Shown here piece after piece: positions 1 to 11,823 of a stretch of DNA of 64,000 bases. The notes under the pieces were generated by a model. The model did no database searches. It was not told where the DNA came from and worked only from the letters and a program-made list of their open reading frames with translations. The position numbers and the translations under genes are program-made. The stretch's first letter is position 1; each line of letters begins with the position of its first letter. Source of the DNA: Adiantum capillus-veneris (lineage: Eukaryota; Streptophyta; Polypodiopsida; Polypodiales; Pteridaceae); the NCBI GenBank assembly GCA_014529385.2, contig CM043969.1, positions 24,475,946 through 24,539,945 on the forward strand. Direction: 5' to 3'.

Positions 1-1
1 T

Positions 2-466
2 TCATGGCATGTGAGGACCAATGAATATAATCATAGGTGAAACAACACTCGGATCCACACACCCAATGTCACTTGTCTCAAAATCAAAATATTTACCACG
101 TTTTTTGAGTATACCTTGAAAGCATTTGATCTCCTCTTCATTAAGAAAATTATTCTCTCCAATATTCATTTGTTGCAATGTCTCCTTAGTGAATTTATGC
201 CCAATGTTCTTTGGATTCCTGAGCATAGGATGTCAAGAAGCTTCCTTAATAACCCCATCACTTCCTTCCGGTAAAGGTGTAGCCACTGGTCTCACTTTCT
301 TTGCAACCGTCTTATACTTGGTCTCTACTTGAGCTTCAACTGCTTTACCCAAATCATCCTCAATATGCATAAGTGCCTTGTATATGTCAAGCTCTTCATA
401 CATGTCTATTAAGTGCACTTTAACAACTTCAGTTTCACCTTATAACCTATATTTCGTGATCTCCTC
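2..466 (-). pseudogene. gypsy pre-reverse-transcriptase linker, partial
   Basis: Two frames (233-418 and 2-226) read continuously apart from one stop. They resemble the segment before the gypsy RT fingers: a Lys-rich stretch (KTVAKKVRPVATPLP), an EEEIKCFQGIL helix and an IGCVDPSVVSPMIIF segment. The RT catalytic core lies outside the window. I place it by its position after the protease and by general resemblance to gypsy linkers. Confidence 0.5.
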
Positions 467-711
467 AAGCTCTGACATAGTATCTACATAAGATACCTCT
501 TCAAAGATTCTTGAAATCACATCATCTGGTTCCAGCACATCACATCCTTGTAATTCACTTCGAATACTTGAAAAATATTGTTTTTACCACTTAGGTAAAT
601 CATTAAATTTCGTATAAGATACTGAAGCCTCAGATGTCAACCCCAAAAATCTTGAATAGAAAGTTTCTCTTTGTGAGAATTTCTCCTCACTTGTACCCCC
701 GTAGTCCCGCT

Positions 712-1166
712 TTATAGTGGCACTCCGAGAAAATTATGTGCAAACTTGTGTTCTTTAAACTCCTTGCATATCTTTGGCAATGGATGATCACGTAAACTGT
801 CTTTGTTCTTGGCATGGTCAACACATACAGTCAAGACATGAACCGCTTTCTTACCATCTTGGCTCCAAACCGTGGCATAGGTCAAGCCATCATCTAGCAC
901 CTTGGTTTCCATTTGTACGGCTGTAATGTAGGGATGTCCCAAAATCGGTGGGTAGGAGAAATGCTCCTGTATAAAGAAGTTTTGCTCATCACATACATCC
1001 CCAATAGTTACCTTGACATTTGCACATGCACCATAAAAATCTCTTGGAAGCATATTGGCAGCTTGTATCCACCAACCGTGGTCCACATCAATAGACCACT
1101 TCCCCTTCTGGTGCAAGCTCTTTGCCATAAGATTGATTTATGAACCATGGTCTATAAGTGCTAAGA
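712..1166 (-). pseudogene. gypsy aspartic protease remnant
   Basis: The active-site loop reads A-L-I-D-H-G-S at 1141-1161, with the catalytic triplet D-H-G at 1144-1152. Active retroelement proteases have D-S/T-G, so the middle residue is changed. The codon just after this loop is TAA (1138-1140), where related proteins carry an acidic residue. The flap region and the hydrophobic ILGHPYITAV segment (the ILG motif of retropepsins) follow in the 712-1128 frame. The enzyme would release gag and pol proteins; here it is inactive by stop codon and probably by substitution. Confidence 0.7.
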
Positions 1167-1174
1167 CTGGCTCC

Positions 1175-2833
1175 TCAATGTCGCCAAGCTTTACCTGGCT
1201 CCTTCTCACTTGGTATCTGTCGCTTCCTCTTGATAATATCGATGATCTCCTCATGGAACTCATGCTTGGAAATTACCAGAATATCACCCAATGTGAGCTC
1301 CACTTTACTATTTAGGATGCACTCTTCAAAAACCTTCTTTAGATTTGTAGCCAATTCAATATTAGATTGAAGTTTATACAAGGGTCCCATGGACTTACCT
1401 TGCTTTTTGTCCTTTGGGGCCTCCTCCATAACCACTTCAAGAGCGGACTTAGGAGCTGGTCCCTCCTCTTTCTTCCTGTTGGATCTCATTGCCTTTTGAA
1501 TGTCCCCACAACTTCTTTATCCCTTTTCCACTTCTCTTCCACCATAGCCTCATTAGCTTGAGACTTAGAAATAAATGCATATACTGAGAGAGAATCCACT
1601 GGATTTGTTCACACTGTGGTTTCTTGAATAGAATCCCCTACTTGTTGTAGTTTCCCATAAGGTACCTTACCTGCTTCTGCTCTCTTCAAAGCATAAGGCC
1701 AGAATTGGCCCATTTCACTTGCACCATTATCATCTCCCTTCCCGTAAACATGTAGCCCATACATAGCTGCTTCCACAGCAACATTATGTTGTATTTTCTC
1801 TACTAGCTTTTTCATGCCGCCTCTATCAGAGTTCAAGCGGAGCATTTCACCTATTGCCCTAAGGTGAATCTTTTTGTCTTTCCAGAAAACCACATTCCTT
1901 TTGTAAGCTACATCAAAGTCATCACACTCCTTAACATACCTGTGATCTTCACTATAGCACCACATGCATCGATCCCAATTTTTGCATGGAGGTTGCTTCT
2001 TAGGCTAACAATTAGACCCTTTGTAGCTAATCCTTCAAGATTTACAATTTTGAAATTCAAATTTAACTCTTGAATACCTTTCACCAGTTTGCCGAGAACT
2101 GGATCCTCCACTTTGTGTGTTGTTGAGGATGATTTCTCCTTAGTTTCCTCTTCCACAACATCCATGACATCGGCCACAATCAGCTTGTCAATCCTCATCT
2201 GCCATTTCAAGATCATATTCACCGCTTCAGTGACTATCTTCCAATCAAACGTTAATCCCAGTTCACTTGTTGAATACTTCAATAGTTGTACCAAACTTTT
2301 CTGAATCCGCGAATCAACAGCCTGAATATACAATCAACCTTCTAATCCTTCTTCGAACGCTTCTCTGTCGTGGATAACTGGTCAAACTTCTTTTCAAATT
2401 CCCGTAGCAGCTCTCGTGCAGATAAGTTCTTATTCTTTTTTTGCACCCACTTCATGAAGCTCCGTTTGGTTACCCTTTGTGAATCCTCAAGAAATATTCT
2501 TCCTGCAACGCCTTCTTAAATTCCTGCCAATTTGGTCCTTGAGCTGCCCAATCTCTTTAATTTGGCCCCTAAGTTTTGGCACCACAATTAGATGAAATCC
2601 TTCCACTGTATTCTAATCATCAATTCCATTATCTTCCATTGCTTGCTCATAGATATTACAAAATTTGCTAATATCCCGGCCTTCAAACTATTGTAATTTA
2701 TTTGTGATTGTCTGCCGAGCTTTGCAAATTTACTCCTGCAGATTATGTTGTTGTTGGGCAGCATGTTGTTGCTGCGTATAAGCCGCAAATTGTTGTATCA
2801 TTTGTTGCATGGCTGCCTCCTACAGTGTAAACA
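1175..2833 (-). pseudogene. gypsy gag remnant
   Basis: Several overlapping frames (2588-2788, 1908-2333, 1609-1965, 1175-1489) together read as one gag-type polyprotein. The N-terminus is Gln-rich, followed by a charged helical region with Lys/Glu-rich stretches. Segments such as SRIQKSLVQLL and IHLRAIGEMLR look like conserved protein rather than chance ORF. A possible Cys-containing segment (MWCYSEDHRYVKECDDF, 1915-1965) may be the zinc-knuckle remnant. At least three frame changes separate the pieces. It would have coated the element RNA. The gag call rests mainly on its position upstream of the protease. Confidence 0.6.
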
Positions 2834-4724
2834 TCTTTCTCCACAAAAATTTCCACCCTGGATCGGTTTTGCGTCGGGTTCACCAAGTTGTCGGAGGATA
2901 TTGGGTTCAAATGGCGAGCCGGGTCAGTGTCGAGCTACTGGCTGTGGAAAACGAATGTGAGGAAAGGTATACCACACCACACAATAGTGTATCAACCACT
3001 TGGAAATGCAAAGGGAGCACAAAGCAACTGAACTTGAAACTAGAATGAGAAAAACACTCGGTTGACAAAGCGATGCTATTAACGACACCGTTAATTAGAT
3101 TAACTATTGATTAAGGAGTTTATAGTCCTTTACAAAGGGTCTAAGTGCAACTAGATTAGAAATAACTGTATTTGAATGCCTAGAACTGATATCGAGCGCT
3201 CGGTGTTGAAATTCTATAAGCTCGTAGTGATCAAGAACTTTCTCTCCGCTTTAGCCGTAGAGAGAGGCACTTCTCTTGTTCTCCTTTCTCTCTGCAAGAA
3301 TTCTCCCAACTCCCTTCATCTCTGCTGCCTTTTAGAGCTTCTTCTCCTTCTCTCTCCTTGTTCACCAAAATTGAACTTCGATTGCTCTCCCTCTCCTTCT
3401 CCTCAATTTCTTTCCAAAAAAAAAAATCTCTCAAAAAGATTTTGCCCCTTCTATATCTGGGCGTGTGAGAGTCCCCCTACTATTTTTGACATCACTTCTA
3501 TTTTCAACCCCAAATTGCATGTGAAGTGCGGCATCTTACCTTCCTCCCCAAGTTTGCATGTGAGCCTCTTCTTAAGTGGGGCACCGACGATGCCCTTGGT
3601 GCTCCCAAGCCTTGCTTCCAAAGGTAATGGGCGTGGGACCGAGGAATATCACCTTGCCACATCATCACCTGGACCGGGTTCCACCGCCGCCAAAACATGC
3701 CAGCGTCCGCCCACCAACGCCATTAGTGCAACGCTAGATGGCGTCCGCCATAGCTCACGAGAGCCCAAGCTCTCTCTCCCATTCACTTGCCCATAATGGC
3801 GCCTCACTACACTACATATAGCATGGTGATTTTGGCTCCTGTTGCACATATGGGCTCATGCCCCATGCCACATGGTAGCCTGTGAGCACCCCTCCTCCAA
3901 GGACTTCCAAAAGCCATCAAAAACCTCCAACAACAAAACATCATAAAATATAAATTTCAATTGCCTGTCATAAACTGCCCAGAGCTCCTTTGGCTGAGCC
4001 GTAAATTCCCACCAAAACTCCGCTTTGTCCACCTCAAGCCACGTGATCCCCGCCGCACCTTGAATTTGCTGTGCTCGCCAACCAAGACCGCCAAAATGGT
4101 AGAAAACCATGTGATACCATCCCACTAGCAAACTACTATTAACTCCAACCTTCAGTATCTTGATAATCCAATGCCGGTTGACAAGATGTAAACTCTCATA
4201 GCCTTTACTTGTCGTATAGAACGCATACAAATCTTGGCAAAGCTTCAAAAACTAGGAATGGCACACTGACTGAGGCGACCAAATTGGTACAGAGTGAAAC
4301 TTCAACTGGCAATAACTCGGCAACCAGAACTCTGATTGCCGATCTGAAAAGATCAACGTGCACCATATGACAAGCACTTCCAACCCATGCATTCTCTGCA
4401 TCTCCATCTTTCATGTGCAGTTGCCCAATCTGTTACAGATTTGCAAACTGATCAAACGTTAAACTCGTATAACTCTAAACTCCAGTCGACGAGCCGTAAA
4501 GACACGCATGTAGAGCACTTTGAGTACTTTAGTTCTAGTCCATAAAATCCATTTTTGATCACCTCAAGCATACTCTCTTTTAGCATTAACAAGACAAATT
4601 TGGGCCCTTTAAAGCCGCATTTGGAATACATTTAGCATAAAAGTAGCTTGTTATCAAGCCATGAACACTAGTCAGTAATCATGTAGGCTTCAATCAAGCA
4701 CAACGTGCATTCTTTTCTTCCTTT
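2834..4724. other. Gene-poor stretch, probably leader/LTR of the gypsy element plus unassigned DNA
   Basis: No supported gene. On the minus strand this is upstream of the gypsy gag, so the 5' leader and LTR should be here. A possible LTR end, read on the minus strand, is CCTTTCCTCACA near 2957-2968. I found no clear primer site of the TGGTATCAGAGC type and no opposite LTR end. The 3230-3440 segment is pyrimidine-rich on the plus strand. The 206-residue ORF at 3176-3796 looks like low-complexity chance coding. Confidence 0.35.
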
Positions 4725-5018
4725 TCTCAACATGGAGGCGGAGATCCATGACAACAGACTTCTATGTGTTTCAACTTGGAGTGAATCATGGGGTTCTTTG
4801 CTAATGCAATTGCACTTTGACTATCACAATGCAATATTAGAGTCTAAGTAATGCCAAGATCTTCCACTAGATGAGCTAACCACATAGCTTCCTTTCTAGG
4901 ATCAAAAACTATGAGATACTTTGCCTCTGTGGTGGAAGATGATGTATAATTTTGGCGACGTGATCTCCATGACACGACTCCTCCAACAAATAGGAATACA
5001 TAGCAAGACAAAGATCTG
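4725..5018 (-). pseudogene. Ty1/copia RNase H fragment (copia 5)
   Basis: Read on the minus strand this gives the end of a copia RNase H: VVSWRSRRQN, then SSSTTEAKYL, EAMWLAHLVEDLG, then CDSQSAIALAKNP with HSKLKHIEV. This matches the conserved copia RNase H tail (SW-S-K-Q, STEAEY, CDNQSAI, R-KHI). The frame shifts near 4960. Only this piece survives. It meets a plus-strand copia RT fragment head to head at about 5019. Confidence 0.8.
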
Positions 5019-5308
5019 TATAAAGAAGTTTATGTGCAGGAACCTCCTGGATTTGTATACCAGGCAAGGAGGACTAGGTTTATCAGTTGTGGAAAGCATT
5101 GTATAGACTGAAGCAGGCTGGACGGTATTCTTACCTCATACTAGACCAGTTTATTGTGAAGCTTGGAACGGCATACCTTATCATATTCCAATTGTTATGT
5201 TGTCTCTGATGACTCTTTGGTTGCAATAGTGATTACCTATGTGGATGATCTCATTTTCATAGGCTCATGGACTAGCATGATAAGGTCAATAATGCAAGCT
5301 ATGGAAAC

Positions 5309-5312
5309 ACAT
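5309..5312. repeat. Target-site duplication of the solo LTR (left)
   Basis: ACAT here is repeated at 6545-6548 immediately after the LTR. Removing the LTR and one copy restores the copia RT frame. Confidence 0.8.
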
Positions 5313-6544
5313 TGTCAGGAATTTTTTGGATGAGCATAAAACCAATAGATGATGCCAAAAAGCCTGCTAACTAGCCTCATGTATATATGTGTACATAGTG
5401 CTTCGAGTCTTGGGAGTGATCATGTAAAAATTTATGTACAAAGGTTTGGTTTTACCGGGCTTGTATACGGGTTTTTTTGGTTGTTTGAGTCCCCAAAACA
5501 TGGTTTTCAATAAGCGTTTTCAGTCGTGCTTTATAGCTTGTGAATCAGACTTGTACATCATGAGTTATGTGTGTCCAAAATGGGTGTTCTTGACTTAGAA
5601 AGTGGTTGCAAATGCATGCGACAAAGGAAACTGGGCCAACTTGATGATCTAAAATTAGAAATGCTGAGATTTTAAATTTTTGGAGATAGCCAAAGTAATG
5701 GGCTCCGAGCCGTGCTTTACGGCGTCGCATTTGGTGGCCGGAGCTGTGCACTATGCTCCTAGGAAGTTGGTCATGAGAAGGGGTCAAGTTGGAAATTTTA
5801 TGTGGGGAAAGGAGGGAGTTGGAGAAATGTGGGAGGAATGTGCCATGTGGCAATGGGATAATCCCATGTAAGGGAGCTTGGGCTCAAAGCAAGGGGTATA
5901 AGAGGGGGAATGGGTGCCCTGGTGTTCAAAGGATAGAGGAGCTTGGCTATGGGAGCTTTTGGACATTTGGGGGAGAAGGGCGGACCATTCTGACTTTTCA
6001 CATGATGCCCAGGCAACTGGCCTTCCTTTTGGTCCTCTGGACACTAGCTCCCACCCCTTCCCTTGGCCCAGAAGTCACCGACTACCCATTTCCTACCCAA
6101 ATGAGGCAAAAAATGGACCAATTAAATGAAGCCTTGCAAGAGAGCCTTGTCGGTTGAGAGAGAGAAGAAATCCCTTGGAATAAAAGATAAAAAGAGGACC
6201 CATTTTATAGCTTCAATTCTCTGCAACACCTGCAAAACTTTCCGGAGAGCTCATTTTTGAGCAAGACATCGTACACCCCCAACTTCAAGTGGCCATATCT
6301 CTCTCATCTTTTATCTGTTTTTAGCCTATGGATGCTCTACGGATATCTACTTGAGACAAGCTACATCTTTATGTCCTTGGTTTCTCCTAATTCAAAGTGT
6401 GCCTCATGCCAGAAGGGTTCTTCATAAATCTTTACATGTGCTTATCATAGGTGGTTTTGGCAGTGCAATAGTTCTTCCTTCCGACGGTGTGACTCGTGCA
6501 AGGCTATAGAGGCACTCGTTTTCCTTGTTGTTTGCATGCTAACA
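5313..6544. mobile_element. Solo LTR, 1232 bp, inserted in copia 1 RT
   Basis: The RT reading frame breaks at E-T-H (5304-5312) and resumes at F-E-M-T from 6548. The intervening DNA begins TGTCAGG and ends GCTAACA (TGT...ACA ends). It is flanked by ACAT at 5309-5312 and ACAT at 6545-6548, which is the target duplication. No gag or pol lies inside. A TATA-like GGTATAAGAG is at about 5896 and an A-rich AATAAAAGATAAAAAG at about 6179, which suggests plus orientation. LTR-LTR recombination is the usual origin of such a structure. The parent family is not represented by internal sequence in the window. Confidence 0.85.
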
Positions 6545-7262
6545 ACATTTTGAAATGACTAATCTTGGGCTTTTTCACTATTTTCTAGGATTCGAGATTT
6601 ACCAGACACCATACAAAATCATCTTTTCTCAGCGGAAGTATGCAAAGGCTATCGTGGAGATATTCCAGATGGCTAGCTGTAGACCTATCGACAATCCTCT
6701 TGAGCCCGGGGAGAACATATCACTTCATGATCCTTCCCCACCGATTGACCTGGAGCGGTACTGGAATGTTGTTGGCTGCCTCGTCGTATGGCTGACTTAT
6801 TCCTCACCAAACATATGCTACATGATTTCTGTCCTCAGTTCTTTCAACACCCAACCTCATCAGTGACATAGGCAGTGTGCCCAATGTACTTTGCGGTATA
6901 TCAATAACCCCTTGGACCATGGTGTTTTCTATGGTTGCTCCAAGGGTTGCACCTTGCTTGGTTGGTGTGATTCAAGTTGGGTAGGAAATCCATATACTCA
7001 GCGCTCTACTACACAGGAGTAGTTTTCACACTCGGCTTGAGACCTATATCACGGAGTAGTAAGGGAAAACCCACCATTGCACTATCTTCCACAAAGGTGG
7101 AGTACAAAGCAGCTTGCTTTGCTGCTTGTGAGGCCATATGGCTACGTAGATTACTGGTAGATTTGTGTTATCCCTAGACAGCTACTACTCATCTTTTGTG
7201 CGACAATCAGAGTTGCATAGCTATTTCCAAGAACCCTGTCTTTCATGCTCATACAAATCACC

Positions 7263-7625
7263 TTTCAGATATCTCAAGATGTACTTTACTGGTTCCCAGT
7301 GGTTTCTGCCAGGATTTTCCAGAAATAAGCTTACCACTCCCACTGCAAAAGCAATGTCCAGTCAAGGTCCAGTCTTATGGCTACCATGGCGTACATAAGA
7401 CTGCCACAACTCTTGAAGAATATGGCACTTGTCTACTGTACCTTTTAGATATCTCAAGATGTGCTTCACTACTTTCCAATGCTTTGTACCATGATTTGGC
7501 ATAAATCTACTAACGACTCCCACTGCAAAAGCAATATCCATCTTGTGGCTACCATGGCGTACATAAGACTACCAACTATTGAAGAATATGGCACATTATC
7601 TGTTTTTGCTTTCTCAACATTAGAC
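7263..7625 (-). repeat. Tandem duplication inside copia 2 RNase H region
   Basis: Two diverged direct copies, about 7263-7442 and 7443-7625. Both encode, on the minus strand, MYAMVA-R near the start and VVKHILRYL-like sequence at the end, and both contain the shared block CACTCCCACTGCAAAAGCAA. Copy 1 carries about 13 extra bases. Copia 2 stops at the outer edge of copy 1. Confidence 0.75.
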
Positions 7626-7799
7626 TTGGGAGCATCATTCTTGCTAAGTTTTTCATAATCCTACATTGGGGTACAATGCAACCTTCACCCCTGCACATTA
7701 AAACATTGCAAGACCTTGTGGATATACATTTTTTGAGACAGCTCCAGTATTCCACATTTTCTATCGCTCCTAATATGCATACAAAGAAAATGACTTGCA

Positions 7800-8345
7800 T
7801 CTCCCAAATCCTCAAAGAAAACTACGTACTAAGTGACTTCTTCAAGATGTAAATTTTGTCTTTACACTTCTTGACAGTGAGCGTGTCGTCGACATAGAGT
7901 ATCAATATTATAAGTGAATCATTCTTCAACTTCTGGATATACAAGCAGTGATCTTCCTCGCTCCTTCATAACCTTGGGACTGCATGTACTTGTCAGCCTT
8001 GTTTTAGGCCCGTACAATGCCTTACACGATCTACATACTCTGCCCCGGTAGGCTCGTCAGGTTTGACTTCAAAACCCTCTAGCTGTTTCATGTAGACATC
8101 CTCATCAAGATCCCATGAATGGAAGCTGTCTTCACGTCCATCTAGACAAATTCCATGTCCTCAATGGCTACTAGTCCAAGCACAAGATGCAATATAGTCA
8201 TCTTGACCATTGGAGAAAAAATATCATCGAAATCCATGCCTTTGTTTTGCTCGAAATCCTTAGCAACCAATCTAGCCTTATACCTAGGCTCGGGATCTTC
8301 TTCCGTGTACTCCTTCTTATACACCCATTTGCAAGGCAAGGACGT
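7800..8345 (-). pseudogene. copia 2 reverse transcriptase remnant
   Basis: 8142-8339 reads CKWVYKKEY, YKARLVAKDFEQNKGMDFDD and FSPMVKM, which match the copia RT start (KW-K-K, KARLVAKGF-Q, D-FSPV-K). After stops, L-Y-V-D-D-T-L at about 7880-7900 is the RT catalytic Y-V-D-D. The intervening palm region has stops and frame changes. Confidence 0.75.
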
Positions 8346-8699
8346 TGTTTTTCATCTTGGAACTCCGTGAATTGTCAAGTTTCATTTGTCATAATTGAGT
8401 TTTACTTAGACTGCATTGCCTACTTCCACTTCATCTTATCTTCCATCTCAATCTTGGTAGTAGGTAGGTTCTCTGGAGTCAATGACAAATAGATAGTTTA
8501 GTCCTGGTTGAAATCGTTCAGGGGCATGAGAGACACATGTGGATCTTCTCACTACCTGACCATTAGACTCTTCTTTCTCAAGAGCATCACTTGCTCTCTA
8601 AAGAACATTACTAGCGGTAGGCACATCACTTGTAAACCAAGTTGTTTGCATAACTAGACATGAGGCTACGTCCTCAAATCTTACTTTGCGATACTCTTT

Positions 8700-9652
8700 C
8701 ATGGGCTATCCATGAATCTTTGATTCATTAAAGATCACTTGTGAGCTGTGAATAACTTTTCGAGATTTCGAGTGCCAAAGATGATAACCCATCTCTCCAT
8801 CTGCACCGTAGCCAATGAAGATGCATTTGTGTGAATTGGGGTCCAACATCTTTCTAAGCTCTTTAAGCACATGTGAGAATGCCTCACACCCAAACACACG
8901 TAATCTATCATAATTAGGATTCTTGCATGTCCACATCTCTTCAAGAGTATACTAAGTGACCTAATGAATATATGCATTGTTGTCATAATAGCTTCTCCCC
9001 AAAACACTTGAGGTAAACTTGCTATAGATAGCATGGGTAACTCTCTCTTGAATAGTCCTATTCATGTGCTCACATCAACTCCATTCTGAGCAGGTTTGTA
9101 TGGGCTAGTAAAATTCCTCCTAATGCCTCGTTTGCTATAGAAGACCTTAAACTTGGTGAAGACATACTCTCCCCCATTGTCAATGTGCAAAGCCTTCAAC
9201 TTCTTTCTCGATTAATTCTTAACCACAGCTAGGAACTTCTGGAAGACATTAAAGATGTTTTATTTTCTCTTGAAGAGGTAGACACACACCTTTCGATTAG
9301 AGTTATCTATGAAAATTAGGAAATACAATATACAACCCCCCCCCGCCCCCTCGCATAAAATCAATATGAACCAAATCTAGAGGATTCCCTATTTTCTGTC
9401 CAATGGAGAAGTGGTAAGCCCAGTCTATTTTCTGTATATGCAATGCTCACACAAACCCCGAGGGATTCACTCTATATACAAAACGGGATGCCACCTACGA
9501 GCGAACAACTTTGATAAAACCCCTATATACGACTCATATTAGGGAATATGACCACCCTTTCTACGCTTATACAACAATCAATGCAGAAAACTATCATACC
9601 CTCTATCTTACATATAAAATTTAGGTCTCACATGATCTAACTGAGTAAAACT
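8700..9652 (-). pseudogene. copia 2 integrase remnant
   Basis: The piece left of the copia 3 insertion. The minus strand shows GGEYVFTKF (about 9160-9180), SPYKPAQNGV (about 9070-9110; canonical copia has PQQNGVAERK), LPQVFWGEAI (8990-9020), YDRLRVFGCEAFSHV (8880-8925) and KCIFIGYG (8810-8835). These are standard marks of the copia integrase core and C-terminal region. Frames 8735-9034 and 8706-8936 overlap, which shows a frameshift. A C-run at 9338-9350 also disrupts it. Confidence 0.75.
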
Positions 9653-9657
9653 ATTCA

Positions 9658-9884
9658 TGTTGGAATGAGGGTTGCAGAGAAACGCACACAGCTTGGAGAA
9701 GACGAAGGAAGCTCAAGGCACACAACTAAGAGTGTGTTACTTAGCGTGCAATTTAAAGATAGATAGCCCTAGAGTGATCGACGTATATACAATGCACGGG
9801 GGAGAAAAACTCCTAAAGATGGAAAAAATGACCCGACAGTCCTAGTGTGTTCACACACATCACTACCACATGTATATGGTAACA
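9658..9884 (-). repeat. copia 3 LTR (3' LTR)
   Basis: Begins TGTTGGAATG and ends TATGGTAACA. Nearly all of its length aligns with 14450-14676 without gaps. It is preceded by ATTCA. Confidence 0.92.
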
Positions 9885-9899
9885 AATCCCCCCTGGAGT
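9885..9899 (-). promoter_or_regulatory. copia 3 polypurine tract
   Basis: On the minus strand CCAGGGGGGATT runs directly up to the 3' LTR. It is the plus-strand priming site. Confidence 0.75.
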
Positions 9900-9957
9900 G
9901 ATGTGAAACGAGAGCTGGCACATGAGTAAAGGGAAGTGACATGCCTTGAGGACATGA

Positions 9958-11626
9958 TCAATCCACAAAGGGGAGTAAACCCAAAGCTTTGCCGAAAGCT
10001 TCGAGCTTCTCACGAGACAATGCCTTTGTGAAAAGATCTGCAAGGTTGTCCTGTGTTGGCACATAAGCCAAGCTGATCTCTCTTGCTGAGAACCTCTCCC
10101 TGACATAGTGGTAATGCACCTTAATGTACTTTGTGTGAGCATGAAAAACTAGGTTCCTCACAACTGCCAATGCACTCTAAATGTCAGTGTAGATAGTGTT
10201 GGCAGTGTCCTGTCCAACACCCAAATCAGCCATAAGGCATCTGAGCCATACACACTCAACCGTAGCTGTGAAGACTGCCCTCTGTACTTAGCCTCAAAAC
10301 TAGAAGTGGAAACAATAGGTTGTTTCTTCCTCACATGATATACATGAACTGCCAAGCATGAAAGAAAAACCACTTGTGGACACTCGCGTGCCAAAACAAC
10401 CAGCCCAATCTGAGTCCGAAAAAGCATGCAAGTCTGGTGGCAATGATCCCCCCTTGGGATAAAACAATCCAAAGATGTAAAGTGCCACTAAGGTAGCAAA
10501 AAATCCTTTTGACAACCTGCGAATGCTTAGACCCTGGGCTATGCATAAATCTGCTAACCTGTGAGACTGCAAATTGAATATCCAGCCTCATGTTGCATAC
10601 ATAAATGAGGCAGCCAACATCAGTTTGGTAAAGAGTGACATCAGCAGGATCACCAGCATCATGAAGACTCAATTTCAAACCTGTTTCCATGGGAGTGGCA
10701 ATAGGTTTGCAATCCTCAAGTCCAAATTTACATAGCAATGTCTCTCTATAACTTTTCTGACACAAGGCAATACCACCATCACACTGCTTAAACTGTATGC
10801 ACAAGTAATGATGCAACAACCCCAAATCTTTCATCTTGAAAGTAACATTCAAATCAGCCTTAAATTTAGCAATATGTCTCTCATTTGGTCCAGTGATCAG
10901 CAAATCATCTACATAAAGAACCACAATGAAAAGTACATCACCCTCACGCTTTACATACAATGTGCTTTCTGTTGGACTATTACGAAAGCCTTGTTTGACT
11001 AAATGAGTGTCAGCTTTCTCATACCAAGCATGAGGAGATTGCTTTAACCCATACAAAGCCTTCTTACATTTGTACACTTTGTCCTCTCGTCCTTTCTTGA
11101 CAAAACCGTGAGGTTGTGTTACATAAACTTCCTCAAATATTTCACCATTCAAGAAAGCACTAACAATGTCTGATTGATGTACATCCCAACCAAAATGAGC
11201 TGCCAATGCACATTGAAAACGAACAGTAGTCATACGACAAGTGGGAGCAAAAGTTTCTTCATAATCTATGCCATTTTTCTATGCATAGCCTTTTGTGACA
11301 AGTCGAGCCTTATGGCAATCAACCTCACCATCTAGCTTGCGTTTCAACTTGTAAACCCACTTTGTACCAATGGCCTTTTTGCCAGGAGGCAAATCACATA
11401 AAGTCCATGTGTCATTTTCTATAAGTGCATCATATTCTGATTGCATGATAGCCATCCAAGTTTCTAAATTTTGTGCTTCATCAAAAGATAGAGGTTCCTC
11501 AACATCATGTAGGCTAGACACAGCCAAAGAATAACAATTTGATGCATAAGATGCATGGCAAGAACCTGAATGATTATGACTAGACAAAGGTGCATCCAAT
11601 TTACTGTGACGCAAAGTATGCACCAA
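9958..11626 (-). pseudogene. copia 3 reverse transcriptase and RNase H
   Basis: 11279-11626 reads WMAIMQSEYDALIENDTWTL and KWVYKLKRKLDGEVDCHKARL. The 300-residue frame 10331-11233 holds DVHQSDIVSAFLNGE, KKALYGLKQSPHAWY, the catalytic Y-V-D-D (10905-10916) and GCLIYVCNMRLDI. RNase H follows in shifting frames: SDSDWAGCFGTR (about 10400), then KQPIVSTSSFEAKY, HTKYIKVHYHYVRERF, and the tail YVPTQDNLADLFTKAL. The core RT frame is intact, but flanking breaks inactivate the polyprotein. Confidence 0.9.
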
Positions 11627-11823
11627 TCATTTTGGCATACCTCTAGCCTACTCATTTTCAGCCATTTCCTCATCAAGTACATCATGTACATCTGCATCGG
11701 TAATAGGCTGATCTGTAACATTTTCGGGAACCCCCATAGGCTGTACATTTGCCTCATTGGAATTTACATTCAAACTTCCACCAATGAAAAGAGGCAACAA
11801 GGTGTCATAAATGTCATGTGAGC

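Larger units (their letters stand above)
1..2833 (-). mobile_element. Decayed Ty3/gypsy element, 5' coding half (gag-protease-RT linker)
   Basis: Minus-strand open segments lie in the order gag (about 2816-1175), aspartic protease (about 1166-712) and pre-RT linker (466-2), and run off the left edge. They are broken by several stops and frame changes, so this is a dead copy. The assignment rests on the domain order and on the protease-like segment. A gag start near 2816 is suggested by a Gln/Ala-rich stretch (MQQMIQQFAAYTQQQ). The rest of RT, RNase H and integrase would lie left of the window. The 5' LTR should lie to the right of 2960, but I could not fix its ends. Confidence 0.75.
5019..7262 (+). 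mobile_element. Ty1/copia pol fragment (copia 1): RT and RNase H, interrupted by a solo LTR
   Basis: Plus-strand pieces of one copia pol. KEVYVQEPPGF is at about 5025-5055. A V-D-D-L-I-F segment, the remains of the Y-V-D-D catalytic box, is at 5235-5260. After the 5313-6544 insertion come LGLFHYFLGFEI and Q-T-P (6555-6620), the RNase H start (GWCDSSWVGNPYTQRS, 6960-7005), ALSSTKVEYKAAC (about 7080-7125) and [13 protein letters not shown] (7199-7237). Stops and frame changes show it is dead. It ends abruptly at 7262 against an opposite-strand copia RNase H. Gag, protease and integrase are absent. Confidence 0.85.

Noticed and set aside
3176-3796. 206-codon plus ORF
   Set aside because: Pyrimidine-rich low-complexity translation with no family motif. 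It lies where the gypsy 5' LTR or leader should be.
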